A stretch of DNA of 64,000 bases from Acinetobacter parvus DSM 16617 = CIP 108168 (GTDB lineage Bacteria > Pseudomonadota > Gammaproteobacteria > Pseudomonadales > Moraxellaceae). The stretch is taken from assembly GCF_000368025.1 (NCBI RefSeq), contig NZ_KB849210.1, positions 164,340 through 228,339 of the forward strand, written 5' to 3'. A model generated the notes under the pieces. The model did not search any database, was not told the origin of the DNA, and was given only the letters and a program-made list of their open reading frames with translations. Below, in pieces: positions 18,564 to 26,012 of the stretch. Position 1 is the first letter of the stretch; each line of letters opens with the position of its first letter. The position numbers and the translations under genes are program-made.

Positions 18564-18852
18564 ATGGCATTAAAAACCATTGCGCCAGATAAATGATAGA
18601 TATTAAAACCAAAATCAAAAAATCTTTGATTGTCGCGTTATTTTCATTTTCTTCTTTAACTAATCTATACCAAGAATTTAAAAGGAATACTCCTACAATA
18701 ATCATCAAACCAAAGGTAAATAACCCAGCTAAAATTGCTGTATAAGCACAACTTTCCGAACTACATTTCGATGGTAATGTTAACCAAGCCAGTCCCATAA
18801 GAAAAAGAAGCAAAACTCCTCTCTCTTTTATTAAAATATTAAATTTATTCAA
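18562..18852 (-). CDS. Small membrane protein of unknown function
   Basis: 96 residues with three hydrophobic segments (about 13-28, 37-58 and 78-94), a pair of cysteines after the first (SKCSSESCAY), and a charged loop KEENENNATIK before the last. I do not recognise a family. Its stop codon overlaps the terminator shared with fadA. Likely an inner-membrane protein; role unknown. Confidence 0.6.
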   Translation of the reverse strand: MNKFNILIKERGVLLLFLMGLAWLTLPSKCSSESCAYTAILAGLFTFGLMIIVGVFLLNSWYRLVKEENENNATIKDFLILVLISIIYLAQWFLMP

Positions 18853-18931
18853 GATTCTCTCAAAATGTAATTTCTTTAGTTTATTAAATTTTAATATTCA
18901 GCACGATTTTAATGCCTATTCAACTTATTAA

Positions 18932-18978
18932 GACTACAGCAAAATTTTGCTTGATTCAGTAGAGCTCTGATAAACGGT
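18932..18978 (+). repeat. 47-bp imperfect direct repeat, left copy
   Basis: Aligns without gaps to 20323-20369 with 35 of 47 identical positions. The second half is strongest: ATTCAGTA, then GCTC, then GATAAACGGT. The copies flank the PH-domain gene and the secreted-protein gene. Confidence 0.65.
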
Positions 18979-19066
18979 AAATATCACCTAATGAAAAACT
19001 CAATCTAGACAGAACAATACTTCGCCAATTATGATCCTAACTCCAATAAACGATAAGGCTCTAACA

Positions 19067-19690
19067 ATGTTTAAAAATATGGCAGCAGATTTAATGGGAA
19101 CCAGTGATATCGGTAAGATTATTGAACCGCAAGATTATGATAAAACTGATATTGATGACTATATTTTCCATGAAGACAATGAAAAGATTTTCTTCTTGAT
19201 CAAGGCAAAAACGGATGAGTATTGCTTTACCAATACTGCCTTTATACATTTAGATGGAACCAGTGCTGTCAGTAAAAAACGTACCCTTTATCGTTATCCC
19301 TATAAACACAATCAAATCAGTCGGGTACTTCTAGAAACAGCAGGTACAATTGATCGGGACGTCGAAATCAAATTCCAACTCGGTGGTGCAAGTTATTCAA
19401 TTGATATTGAAAAATCACAAATTGAAAAAGTCCGTGATCTATATAAAGCCCTATTTAGTATTGGCGAAGCATGCAAAGAAATTGAAAGACAAATGAATTC
19501 TTTGGTGATCACTCAGCAAGCTGTAAATAATATGTTTTCCTTACGTGAATTATCAGAACAGGTTTTGCTAAACTTGCCAGATATTATTTCACAAACCACA
19601 ATCCAGGTTGAAAACAAGTTTACAGAGCGCAGAAAACAAATAGAAAATTATGATTTCTCTAGGATTTTTGAACGTTATCTAAAACAATAA
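19067..19690 (+). CDS. PH-like domain protein of unknown function
   Basis: From ATG 19067 the protein is 207 residues (AAGG about 10 bases upstream). An in-frame ATG at 19031 would give 219 but has no ribosome site. The first ~120 residues alternate strands in the manner of bacterial PH-like domains (DDYIFHEDNEKIFFLIKAKTDEYCFTN-type segment, then TLYRYPY and VEIKFQLGGASYSIDI). A helical C-terminal half follows, rich in Gln/Glu. No signal peptide or membrane segment, so cytoplasmic. Function unknown. A hairpin terminator follows directly. Confidence 0.7.
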   Translation: MFKNMAADLMGTSDIGKIIEPQDYDKTDIDDYIFHEDNEKIFFLIKAKTDEYCFTNTAFIHLDGTSAVSKKRTLYRYPYKHNQISRVLLETAGTIDRDVEIKFQLGGASYSIDIEKSQIEKVRDLYKALFSIGEACKEIERQMNSLVITQQAVNNMFSLRELSEQVLLNLPDIISQTTIQVENKFTERRKQIENYDFSRIFERYLKQ

Positions 19691-19697
19691 AAGGCTA

Positions 19698-19724
19698 CCC
19701 CCGCATTATATATGTGGGGGTTTT
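19698..19724 (+). terminator. Terminator after the PH-like gene
   Basis: CCCCCGCAT...ATGTGGGGG stem (one G-T pair) followed by TTTT, seven bases past the stop codon. Confidence 0.8.
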
Positions 19725-19745
19725 CCCAACAACAATTCAAAATCT

Positions 19746-20258
19746 TTAGCGCATAAGAAATTGATTTTGACTTTTTAACTCATCCCGAATTTGCTGCTGC
19801 AATCTCAGAACCTCATCAAAATTAATTTTTATTGTTCCATCACGAATGCCATCGACATTGTCACGAGTAATATTAAAAGGTTGCAACATTTTAAACAGCC
19901 CATTGGTTGGGTCTGACGACTGAAAACCTTCCGCCACGGCAAAAATATTATAGGGTTGTAATTGCAACGGAATTTGAGATGGGTCAGGATCGGCTGCTTT
20001 CGGCTGATAATCAACAGTGGCTGTACTTTCTTTTATGGTCTCATTCTGCATATCACTGTGGGTCTTATATATACGGTGTTGCAAAGCCTGACGCACTTTC
20101 ATGTCTTCCTGAAATGGAACAGGACCCACTTCCTCACGTAACTCAGATTCAGCCATAACGCGAATCGTTGGCAATGTGGTCACTTCTTCTGCCTGAACAG
20201 TGGGAAAACCCATCACAGCAAATAGGACAATAAAGGCAGATCGTTTTAGAAAGTTCAT
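19746..20258 (-). CDS. Secreted/periplasmic protein of unknown function
   Basis: 170 residues from ATG 20258, chosen because GGAG precedes it and the N-terminus then reads as a clean signal peptide (MNFLKRSAFIVLFAVMGFPTV, cleavage after QA). An upstream in-frame start at 20285 would spoil the signal. The mature part is acidic and proline-rich, with a conserved-looking segment PLQLQPYNIFAVAEGFQSSD. I do not recognise a family. It converges with the PH-like gene, and both lie between the 47-bp direct repeats. Confidence 0.65.
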   Translation of the reverse strand: MNFLKRSAFIVLFAVMGFPTVQAEEVTTLPTIRVMAESELREEVGPVPFQEDMKVRQALQHRIYKTHSDMQNETIKESTATVDYQPKAADPDPSQIPLQLQPYNIFAVAEGFQSSDPTNGLFKMLQPFNITRDNVDGIRDGTIKINFDEVLRLQQQIRDELKSQNQFLMR

Positions 20259-20322
20259 CGTTTGCTCCAAATATCTCTCATCCATAAGAAAATAGTGAGT
20301 TAAATAAAAGCACCTATGAATA

Positions 20323-20369
20323 GGCTACAACAAAGCGCTGTTTTATTCAGTATGGCTCAGATAAACGGT
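20323..20369 (+). repeat. 47-bp imperfect direct repeat, right copy
   Basis: Partner of 18932-18978 in the same orientation. It lies upstream (about 65 bases) of the signal-peptide gene and ends in GATAAACGGT. Confidence 0.65.
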
Positions 20370-20458
20370 GACCATGATTAAAAATTTGAACCAAAGATAA
20401 AATCCATATCTGCAATGGGACATGTTTGATCTTTGTAAATATGGGTATATTTGCTTGA

Positions 20459-20480
20459 TAAAATCCTCGCTTTAACGAGG
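20459..20480 (-). terminator. Terminator after the SnoaL-like gene
   Basis: CCTCG/CGAGG stem (20465-20480) followed on the minus strand by a short T run; 18 bases past the stop. Confidence 0.65.
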
Positions 20481-20498
20481 ACTTTACACAGAAATATA

Positions 20499-20927
20499 TT
20501 AACTTGAGGTTAAAGCTAAAGCTTTGATTCTTACATGGTCAAGACTTGGGAGGTCTGGATCAGCATATATGTGTACCGAACTAATAAGCTGATCCCTAAA
20601 CTCAAAAATATTACAAAATAAACCCTGTGAGACTTTTCCATCAGGAAATGGAGTGCCATCAGCCATTTCGCCCCACTCCCGACCTTCAACTACGACTTTT
20701 TCACCTGCATCTAAAAATACAAGATTTTCTATGTCATGTTGTAACTGGTTAAGCATTTTTGTCATTCGCTCAGCAAAGAGTATCATCGCTTCTTTACCAT
20801 AATGACGCCCAAACTTTGGGAAAAGTAACTCCACATCTTCCGTATAAAGGTCTAATATTCTTGAATCTCTGTTATCAATATATTGGAAATATCTTCTGAT
20901 TACAGCTTTCTTTTGCTCAAAATTCAT
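20499..20927 (-). CDS. SnoaL-like (NTF2-fold) protein
   Basis: 142 residues matching the SnoaL/NTF2-like cone fold: an N-terminal helix (KKAVIRRYFQYIDNRD), then DLYTEDVELLFPKFGRHYGKEAM and a C-terminal strand set (GLFCNIFEFRDQLISSVHIYADP). Such proteins are small isomerases, hydrolases or ligand-binding proteins; no catalytic assignment is possible. It is divergent from a MerR-type regulator with 73 bases between starts, and its promoter has the MerR architecture, so it is probably the regulator's target. Confidence 0.75.
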   Translation of the reverse strand: MNFEQKKAVIRRYFQYIDNRDSRILDLYTEDVELLFPKFGRHYGKEAMILFAERMTKMLNQLQHDIENLVFLDAGEKVVVEGREWGEMADGTPFPDGKVSQGLFCNIFEFRDQLISSVHIYADPDLPSLDHVRIKALALTSS

Positions 20928-20959
20928 AATGATCTCGACTTGTTGATTTTGAGTTAAAA

Positions 20960-20990
20960 ATATAAACTATGACAGCACTGTTAAGGTCAA
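20960..20990 (-). promoter_or_regulatory. MerR-type promoter with 19-bp spacer for the SnoaL-like gene
   Basis: On the minus strand -35 TTGACC (20985-20990) and -10 TTATAT (20960-20965) are 19 bases apart, longer than the normal 17. The dyad ACAG-CA-CTGT (20972-20981) is centred in the spacer. Over-long spacers with a central dyad are the hallmark of promoters activated by MerR-family proteins, and a MerR-type gene starts at 21001. Confidence 0.65.
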
Positions 20991-21000
20991 GAGAAATTTA

Positions 21001-21363
21001 ATGAATCTTGCTAAAGTTGCTGAACTCACAAAGGTGAGTCCTCGCATGTTACGTTATTATGAAGAATTAGGATTAATTATACCCAAACGGGCAGCGAATC
21101 ATTACAGAGAGTATACTCAAGAAAATATTAATAATATCAACAAAATAAAAATATTAAATGATGCAGGAATGAATCTTAAAGATATTAAACTATTACTACC
21201 TTGTTTTGACTTAGGTAAACAAAAGTTCACATTATGTCCAGTCGCACAGGCAAAAATAGAACAAGAGCTTGAGCAAGTCAGTGAACAATTAACCAAACTA
21301 CAGCGCTCACATCATCTATTAAAATCCTTTTTAGATCATGGTACAGTGGAAGCGACGACTTAG
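21001..21363 (+). CDS. MerR-family transcriptional regulator
   Basis: 120 residues. N-terminal winged helix (MNLAKVAELTKVSPRMLRYY, then EELGLIIPKR and YREYTQEN), followed by a long dimerisation helix (about 78-115). Cysteines occur at LLPCFD and TLCPVAQ, the spacing often seen in small MerR proteins that sense ligands or redox state, though the effector is unknown. It diverges from the SnoaL-like gene. Its stop overlaps the out-of-frame upstream part of the lipoprotein frame; the lipoprotein ATG is 11 bases further on. Confidence 0.88.
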   Translation: MNLAKVAELTKVSPRMLRYYEELGLIIPKRAANHYREYTQENINNINKIKILNDAGMNLKDIKLLLPCFDLGKQKFTLCPVAQAKIEQELEQVSEQLTKLQRSHHLLKSFLDHGTVEATT

Positions 21364-21373
21364 GAACAATGAT

Positions 21374-22069
21374 ATGAAAGGAATAATAACAACGTCTTTT
21401 TTAGTTGCGCTATCGACTTTAATCTTCACAGGCTGTGCCACCAGAACCCTGATCACGAAAGATGGTAAAACCTATAATCGAACCACTAGAGTCACTTTGG
21501 TTGAAGACAATGTGGTGGCTTTCGGACGGCCTGCACAGGCAGCTTTGAATTTACCCAGAGACAGTATTGTGATTGCAGGGCAAAAGAATAGCTATATCCT
21601 CACACAGGGCGGCTCCCAGTTTCTGACCTTGATTAGCAAGCTTGATCCTAAAAATATTCAGATCACACGCGACCTCAGTTTCTATTCTGAAAAGAACGAT
21701 GGCAATTTTTCGGGCACCTTGCCTCTTTCCTATGTAAAACTTAAAGAGGATTTAAGCAAAAAAGATCTGGAGTTTTTTATTGAAAATGGCGCCAAGGAAT
21801 GTTCTTCCTCCAGTGATGAACGCATGCAGGCTCAACGCTTCTGCTTCGATATTAAGCTGGCGGGTGTAGTCTACCCTGCCGCAAACAACCTCACCTCATT
21901 AAAAGCCTTAAGCAAGCCTTATCAGGTCACCATTTATACCCAGAAAGAGGAAAGCTACACATCCAAATCAGGCATGAACCCTTTCGAAAAACTGGTGCTG
22001 CTGCCATTTGCCTTGGCAATTGATGTGGTGAGTCTACCTTTCCAAGCCGCAGAAAAGATCTTTGATTAA
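21374..22069 (+). CDS. Lipoprotein of unknown function
   Basis: 231 residues from ATG 21374. The N-terminus is a type II signal peptide with lipobox TLIFTGC, giving a lipidated cysteine about residue 18. The mature protein is mostly beta-like, with GRPAQAALNLPRDSIVIAGQ, DLSFYSEKNDG and a C-terminal hydrophobic segment (FEKLVLLPFALAIDVVSLPFQAAEK). That tail resembles YceK-like lipoprotein ends, but I do not recognise a specific family. Probably attached to a membrane facing the periplasm. Confidence 0.75.
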   Translation: MKGIITTSFLVALSTLIFTGCATRTLITKDGKTYNRTTRVTLVEDNVVAFGRPAQAALNLPRDSIVIAGQKNSYILTQGGSQFLTLISKLDPKNIQITRDLSFYSEKNDGNFSGTLPLSYVKLKEDLSKKDLEFFIENGAKECSSSSDERMQAQRFCFDIKLAGVVYPAANNLTSLKALSKPYQVTIYTQKEESYTSKSGMNPFEKLVLLPFALAIDVVSLPFQAAEKIFD

Positions 22070-22127
22070 GCTTAAGCTCGCACTCAGTCATGCAATGATG
22101 TATACAAGGCACCATTGCATCACGAAA

Positions 22128-22877
22128 TTATAATTCTTGATCTAATACTTCAACATTGTTTTGCTTAATTTTATCCATCTTCTGATTTAAGCTGAGCACA
22201 TCTTGATAAAGTGCATTAAATTTTTTGACTTGTGCTGTTTCCTTAAAAAGAATCTTGTTATCTTCTCTTTGCCAAGGGTAAGTTTTTAACATATCAAACA
22301 TCGCTTGTGCTTTCTCAATAACTTGTTGTTCAATCGGAAAAATGTCATGCTCCTTGTCTGTTTTCAGGTTATTTTGCAATTTTTCTTGTAAGGATTTTCT
22401 CATTTCATTATGAATGGCAAGATTTTTTGCTTGTTCAAGTGAATCTGCCTGTATTTTCTGTCTGTTTATTCCGTATTCAGTCGAGATTTTTCGAACATCA
22501 TGAAGCATTTTTTCAGTCTCACGATAACCTTTTTGACGGTCTTGATCTAAACGTTCGACATCTAAAAAAGTATCCCAATTTGCTGCTTTGAGTTGCCTTA
22601 AATAAGCGTTTCTTGCCTCAACATTTTGCATCCAATAACTAAGTAGAAATTCGGACATCAACTTATAATCACCAGATAAACGATCATCATGCACATTGAG
22701 TTGTATAGGCTTGCTCCAATCCTGCGCTTGATCATATAACTCACGCATTTTCTCAGCCATCACCACTTCAAACATCTGTTTACTGTCAGCAGCACGTTGC
22801 TGTAATTGATGTTGATAGAGAAGAAAAGAACCGATACAGATCACCACAAGCCCAAGCAAGAATAAAAAACGGCGCAT
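22128..22877 (-). CDS. Membrane-anchored coiled-coil protein, unknown
   Basis: 249 residues. One N-terminal hydrophobic anchor (residues 4-21, RFLFLLGLVVICIGSFLL), then an entirely helical, charged, Gln/Lys-rich periplasmic region with several heptad-like stretches. No recognised domain. It converges with the lipoprotein gene; an 8-bp perfect inverted repeat (ATGCAATG/CATTGCAT, 22090-22120) lies between them. Confidence 0.65.
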   Translation of the reverse strand: MRRFLFLLGLVVICIGSFLLYQHQLQQRAADSKQMFEVVMAEKMRELYDQAQDWSKPIQLNVHDDRLSGDYKLMSEFLLSYWMQNVEARNAYLRQLKAANWDTFLDVERLDQDRQKGYRETEKMLHDVRKISTEYGINRQKIQADSLEQAKNLAIHNEMRKSLQEKLQNNLKTDKEHDIFPIEQQVIEKAQAMFDMLKTYPWQREDNKILFKETAQVKKFNALYQDVLSLNQKMDKIKQNNVEVLDQEL

Positions 22878-23053
22878 ACAGCCTCCAAGTATATTTATAT
22901 TTTTTATGTTCTGAATTTAAGTTTAATCAATCAAACATAGACTGTTAATTGATTTTTATTTCATTTCTCGTAACGGAGCATTACATTTTCATTGCTTTAA
23001 ATTTCGTAGTTACGCCCCTATTATCAAATTAACTGAAATTGTAGAGATATTCC

Positions 23054-23749
23054 ATGCGTGTGGATATTTGGTCAGATGTGGTCTGTCCTTTTTGTTATAT
23101 CGGTAAAAAACGTCTTGAACATGTGGCGGCAGAGGCAGGTATTGAACTGGAGGTGCATTGGCACAGTTATGAACTTGACCCAAACGCACCTGCAAAACAT
23201 GAGGGCTCCAATACTGAGCGCCTAGCCAGAAAATATGGCCGAAGCTATGCCGAAATGGAGGAGATGCAACGTCATGTAGCTGCAATGGCGGCTACTGAAG
23301 GCATTGATTTTCAATGGCAGAAAGCCAACTCGGGCAACAGCTTCAATGCCCACCGCATCATCCATCTGGCACAGAGCAAGGGTCTGGGCAATGAGGCAGA
23401 AGAGGCCTTTTTCCATGCCTACATGACTGAGGGCTTGGCGATTGGTGAGCGTGAGGTGGTTGAGGAAATTGCCTCACGGATTGGTTTGGACAATGCCGAA
23501 GTCGAGTATGTGCTTGATTCAGATGAATTGACCGATTTCGTTCGTCACGATGAAAAAATTGCCCGCGAACAGCTCAATATCACAGGGGTACCGTTTTTCG
23601 TGTTTGACCAGAAACTCACACTTTCTGGTGCACAGCCACGTGAGATTTTCTTGCAGGCGCTGCAACAGGCGCAGTCGGCAATAACAGAAATTGAGCAGGA
23701 TGCTGCTGCGCAATGTAATGATGAAAGTTGCGAAATCAAGCCTCAATAA
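23054..23749 (+). CDS. DsbA-family oxidoreductase, FrnE-like
   Basis: 231 residues, cytoplasmic (no signal peptide). Thioredoxin fold with the active site C11-P-F-C14, a helical insert with NAHRIIHLAQSKG, and the cis-proline loop ITGVPFFVFD (about 178-187). The C-terminus carries a second pair C221-x4-C226 (CNDESC). This matches Deinococcus FrnE, where a C-terminal CX4C cooperates with CPFC, as far as I recall. Likely a cytosolic disulfide oxidoreductase/isomerase. Stands alone. Confidence 0.88.
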   Translation: MRVDIWSDVVCPFCYIGKKRLEHVAAEAGIELEVHWHSYELDPNAPAKHEGSNTERLARKYGRSYAEMEEMQRHVAAMAATEGIDFQWQKANSGNSFNAHRIIHLAQSKGLGNEAEEAFFHAYMTEGLAIGEREVVEEIASRIGLDNAEVEYVLDSDELTDFVRHDEKIAREQLNITGVPFFVFDQKLTLSGAQPREIFLQALQQAQSAITEIEQDAAAQCNDESCEIKPQ

Positions 23750-24110
23750 TGCTGGTCATTGGGTAAGCTTCAACATCAGTCCGAAGCTTACCCACTCATA
23801 TACAGGCCTGTATAATTCCTTTTTATATCAAACTTTTATCATCGAAAAACCACCTTTTATCCAGGGTCATCATTCCGTCATTTTTTCAGCGGTCCTGTTT
23901 GCTCGGCTTTTCACCAGCAGATATGTGCGGCTAGTCACAACTCAGCCATAAATTTACAGATAAAATTTAGTTTTATGATCTAATTAACCGATGCATACTT
24001 TTAAAATGTTTTTATTTTCAAAGCTAAACCATGAACAATTTCTCTATTTGGAATAGCTAAATGAGATTTTTTACTAACTCATAGGCTATGGATTTTGCAT
24101 TGTTTTCTTC
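23750..24110. other. Non-coding stretch with two palindromes
   Basis: No convincing gene. Contains a perfect 11-bp inverted repeat TGGGTAAGCTT/AAGCTTACCCA (23760-23793) and, six bases on, a perfect 16-bp palindrome TATACAGGCCTGTATA (23799-23814). The first may terminate the frnE-like transcript but lacks a T run; the second looks more like a protein-binding site. The rest is AT-rich. Confidence 0.5.
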
Positions 24111-24116
24111 TATAAT
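24111..24116 (+). promoter_or_regulatory. -10 element of the two-gene unknown operon
   Basis: Perfect TATAAT about 25 bases before ATG 24142. The -35 is weak (TGGATT, 16 bases upstream). It supports transcription starting just before the 61-residue frame. Confidence 0.5.
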
Positions 24117-24141
24117 CGTCATAAAGTGACATTCTTTTGTT

Positions 24142-24327
24142 ATGGAAATGCAAGCGTTACAAGCCCTCATTAAAGGTCGGACCCCACCAGAACAAATATG
24201 CATTGAACAGCTTGTAACGTGGGCGAAACAGCATACTTCAACGACTACAACTGAATACAGACTGTTAGGGATTGCTGTCAATATTGTACTGCTTCACTAT
24301 TTAAAACAGGCTCAAGCCTATCTCTAA
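24142..24327 (+). CDS. Small protein of unknown function (61 aa)
   Basis: Encodes MEMQALQALIKGRTPPEQIC... with a helical, amphipathic composition and a hydrophobic stretch LLGIAVNIVLLHYL near the C-terminus. No good ribosome site, but a TATAAT lies 25 bases upstream and the next gene starts 11 bases after its stop, so it is probably the first gene of an operon. An ATG two codons in is an alternative start. Family unknown. Confidence 0.55.
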   Translation: MEMQALQALIKGRTPPEQICIEQLVTWAKQHTSTTTTEYRLLGIAVNIVLLHYLKQAQAYL

Positions 24328-24338
24328 GGAAACTATTG

Positions 24339-25763
24339 ATGGACGTATTAGAGAAAGCTCTTTTGGTTGATGAGCTCAAAACTCTCATTGATAGGCTCAA
24401 TGACAATAAAACTTCGCTTTTTGAAATTGCAAAATCAAAACAACGTATTAAAGACATTTGTGCATCTTGTGATGACCCTGCCTTTCAGGACCAGTTGATC
24501 CCGTTCAAACAATTTATCCAGAATGAAGATTTTTCCGCAGAAGAACTCGCAGATTATGGCTACACCATGACCTATCGTGGCACCTTTAACTTTATGGGGC
24601 GCGTTGAAAATGCCCTGTTTGCTTCTGGGGACATGGGCTGGGCCGCCTTACGTCAGGCACAGCACTGGCAAGTGTGGGTGATTCGCCCTGCCCTGTCTTT
24701 CCTTAAAAGCCCGTGGATGAACTCATCTCAGGATGCGTTAAAATGGCTACAGCGCCATGCCAGCGACTATGTAAAAACAGATGATGAGCTTGACCACCTC
24801 ATCCCTGTTCTGGAACCCATGCAACAGAATTCGGCAGATGGCCTTTCAGGTCAGGCAGCTCATAAGGATGCGCTATCTATAATGAGAGAGGAAACAGCGA
24901 ACTTTCAGATTCAACTGGAAGCACTTATTCAGGAAAAAATACAACCTGTTGCATCCACGGCGACCGCCACACGCGCCAAATCTGGTTTTAAACAGAATGT
25001 ACGCCCCGTAGCAAACCTGAACAAGGCCAAGCCAATTGCACTGAAAGACTTTAATCTGGATGGTTTGCTCTGTCGTCTGGAACGTGTTGACGCACGTACA
25101 TTCCCTTCGCTTTACCGTGTTGATCTGCACAATGACATTTACCAGAACATTAAAATCGACTGGCTCTATCTCAAGGCAGAGAATGACGCACAGCCAATCT
25201 GGGAATCTGCACAGGTTTTTATTGCAGAGCAGTTGTATGCACAGGGCCAGTTCTCGCATTATGTGGTGCTCGTGGGTACACACAACATTGAATATGCGAC
25301 CACCATCCTACAGGCCTATACCGACCAGCGTCACACCACAACCAGCTCCATCCATCAGACCAGCTGGACAAATTTCAAGCAGCATTACCACCAGCATGAA
25401 ACCCTGTTTAATGAATGTGTCATGAATGGTACTCTGGTCTGGCAGCGCGACCAGCGGGTATATCCTTATATCCCTGTATCATTTATCAATACTCAGAAAT
25501 TCATTCCATTCGAGGAAACTGCGGCAACGTTCCTAACCCCTGTTATCCTGTTAAGGGAACGCCAGAAAATCCGCATCATTCACGGTTCGGAACGCGTTAG
25601 GCTATCCAGTGAAGACCAGGCCTATCCATACCTATTGCTGGACCGTGCCGAGGGATATACCTGGCAACTGATCCGTCAGGTGATTAGCCGCCTGCCACAA
25701 CCCATTTCTGTACATGACCTTTATCAGGCACTGGAAAGCAGTGCGGCCTCAGAATCATCTTAA
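24339..25763 (+). CDS. Large cytoplasmic protein of unknown function (474 aa)
   Basis: Start at ATG 24339, preceded by TAAGGA; an in-frame TTG at 24336 is less likely. No signal peptide or membrane segment. The N-terminal ~150 residues are helical (KALLVDELKTLIDRLNDN... and a tryptophan-rich GDMGWAALRQAQHWQVWVIR). The middle has a low-complexity Ala/Thr linker near 205-230. The C-terminal ~240 residues look alpha/beta and end in LIRQVISRLPQPISVHDLYQ, which could be a winged-helix-like end. I do not recognise the family. Ends in a long hairpin terminator. Confidence 0.75.
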   Translation: MDVLEKALLVDELKTLIDRLNDNKTSLFEIAKSKQRIKDICASCDDPAFQDQLIPFKQFIQNEDFSAEELADYGYTMTYRGTFNFMGRVENALFASGDMGWAALRQAQHWQVWVIRPALSFLKSPWMNSSQDALKWLQRHASDYVKTDDELDHLIPVLEPMQQNSADGLSGQAAHKDALSIMREETANFQIQLEALIQEKIQPVASTATATRAKSGFKQNVRPVANLNKAKPIALKDFNLDGLLCRLERVDARTFPSLYRVDLHNDIYQNIKIDWLYLKAENDAQPIWESAQVFIAEQLYAQGQFSHYVVLVGTHNIEYATTILQAYTDQRHTTTSSIHQTSWTNFKQHYHQHETLFNECVMNGTLVWQRDQRVYPYIPVSFINTQKFIPFEETAATFLTPVILLRERQKIRIIHGSERVRLSSEDQAYPYLLLDRAEGYTWQLIRQVISRLPQPISVHDLYQALESSAASESS

Positions 25764-25786
25764 AACCATCCTAAATTTTACCCCTT

Positions 25787-25842
25787 AGTCCATCATTTTT
25801 TCCTACAACATTCCAGTTGTGGCTGGAGATGATGGACTTTTA
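25787..25842 (+). terminator. Long hairpin terminator after the 474-aa gene
   Basis: Perfect 10-bp outer stem AGTCCATCAT (25787-25796) with ATGATGGACT (25829-25838), enclosing a smaller CAAC...GTTG hairpin, followed by TTTATT. Confidence 0.7.
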
Positions 25843-26012
25843 TTGCAAGCCCTTATTTTCCACTGATTGACCTGTTCACTATCTACCTCTGAAATATCCT
25901 CCAACCAAGTGTCAACAAGCTTTGTTGATATGACTACTTTTTGTGTCTATCACTTGATTTTATTCAGTAAATCATCAAGAATGGGGGTAAGAACAATATA
26001 TAACCCTGCATT

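Noticed and set aside
23691..23951. 86-codon frame overlapping the end of the FrnE-like gene
   Set aside because: No ribosome site, low-complexity composition, and it overlaps a well-supported gene in another frame.
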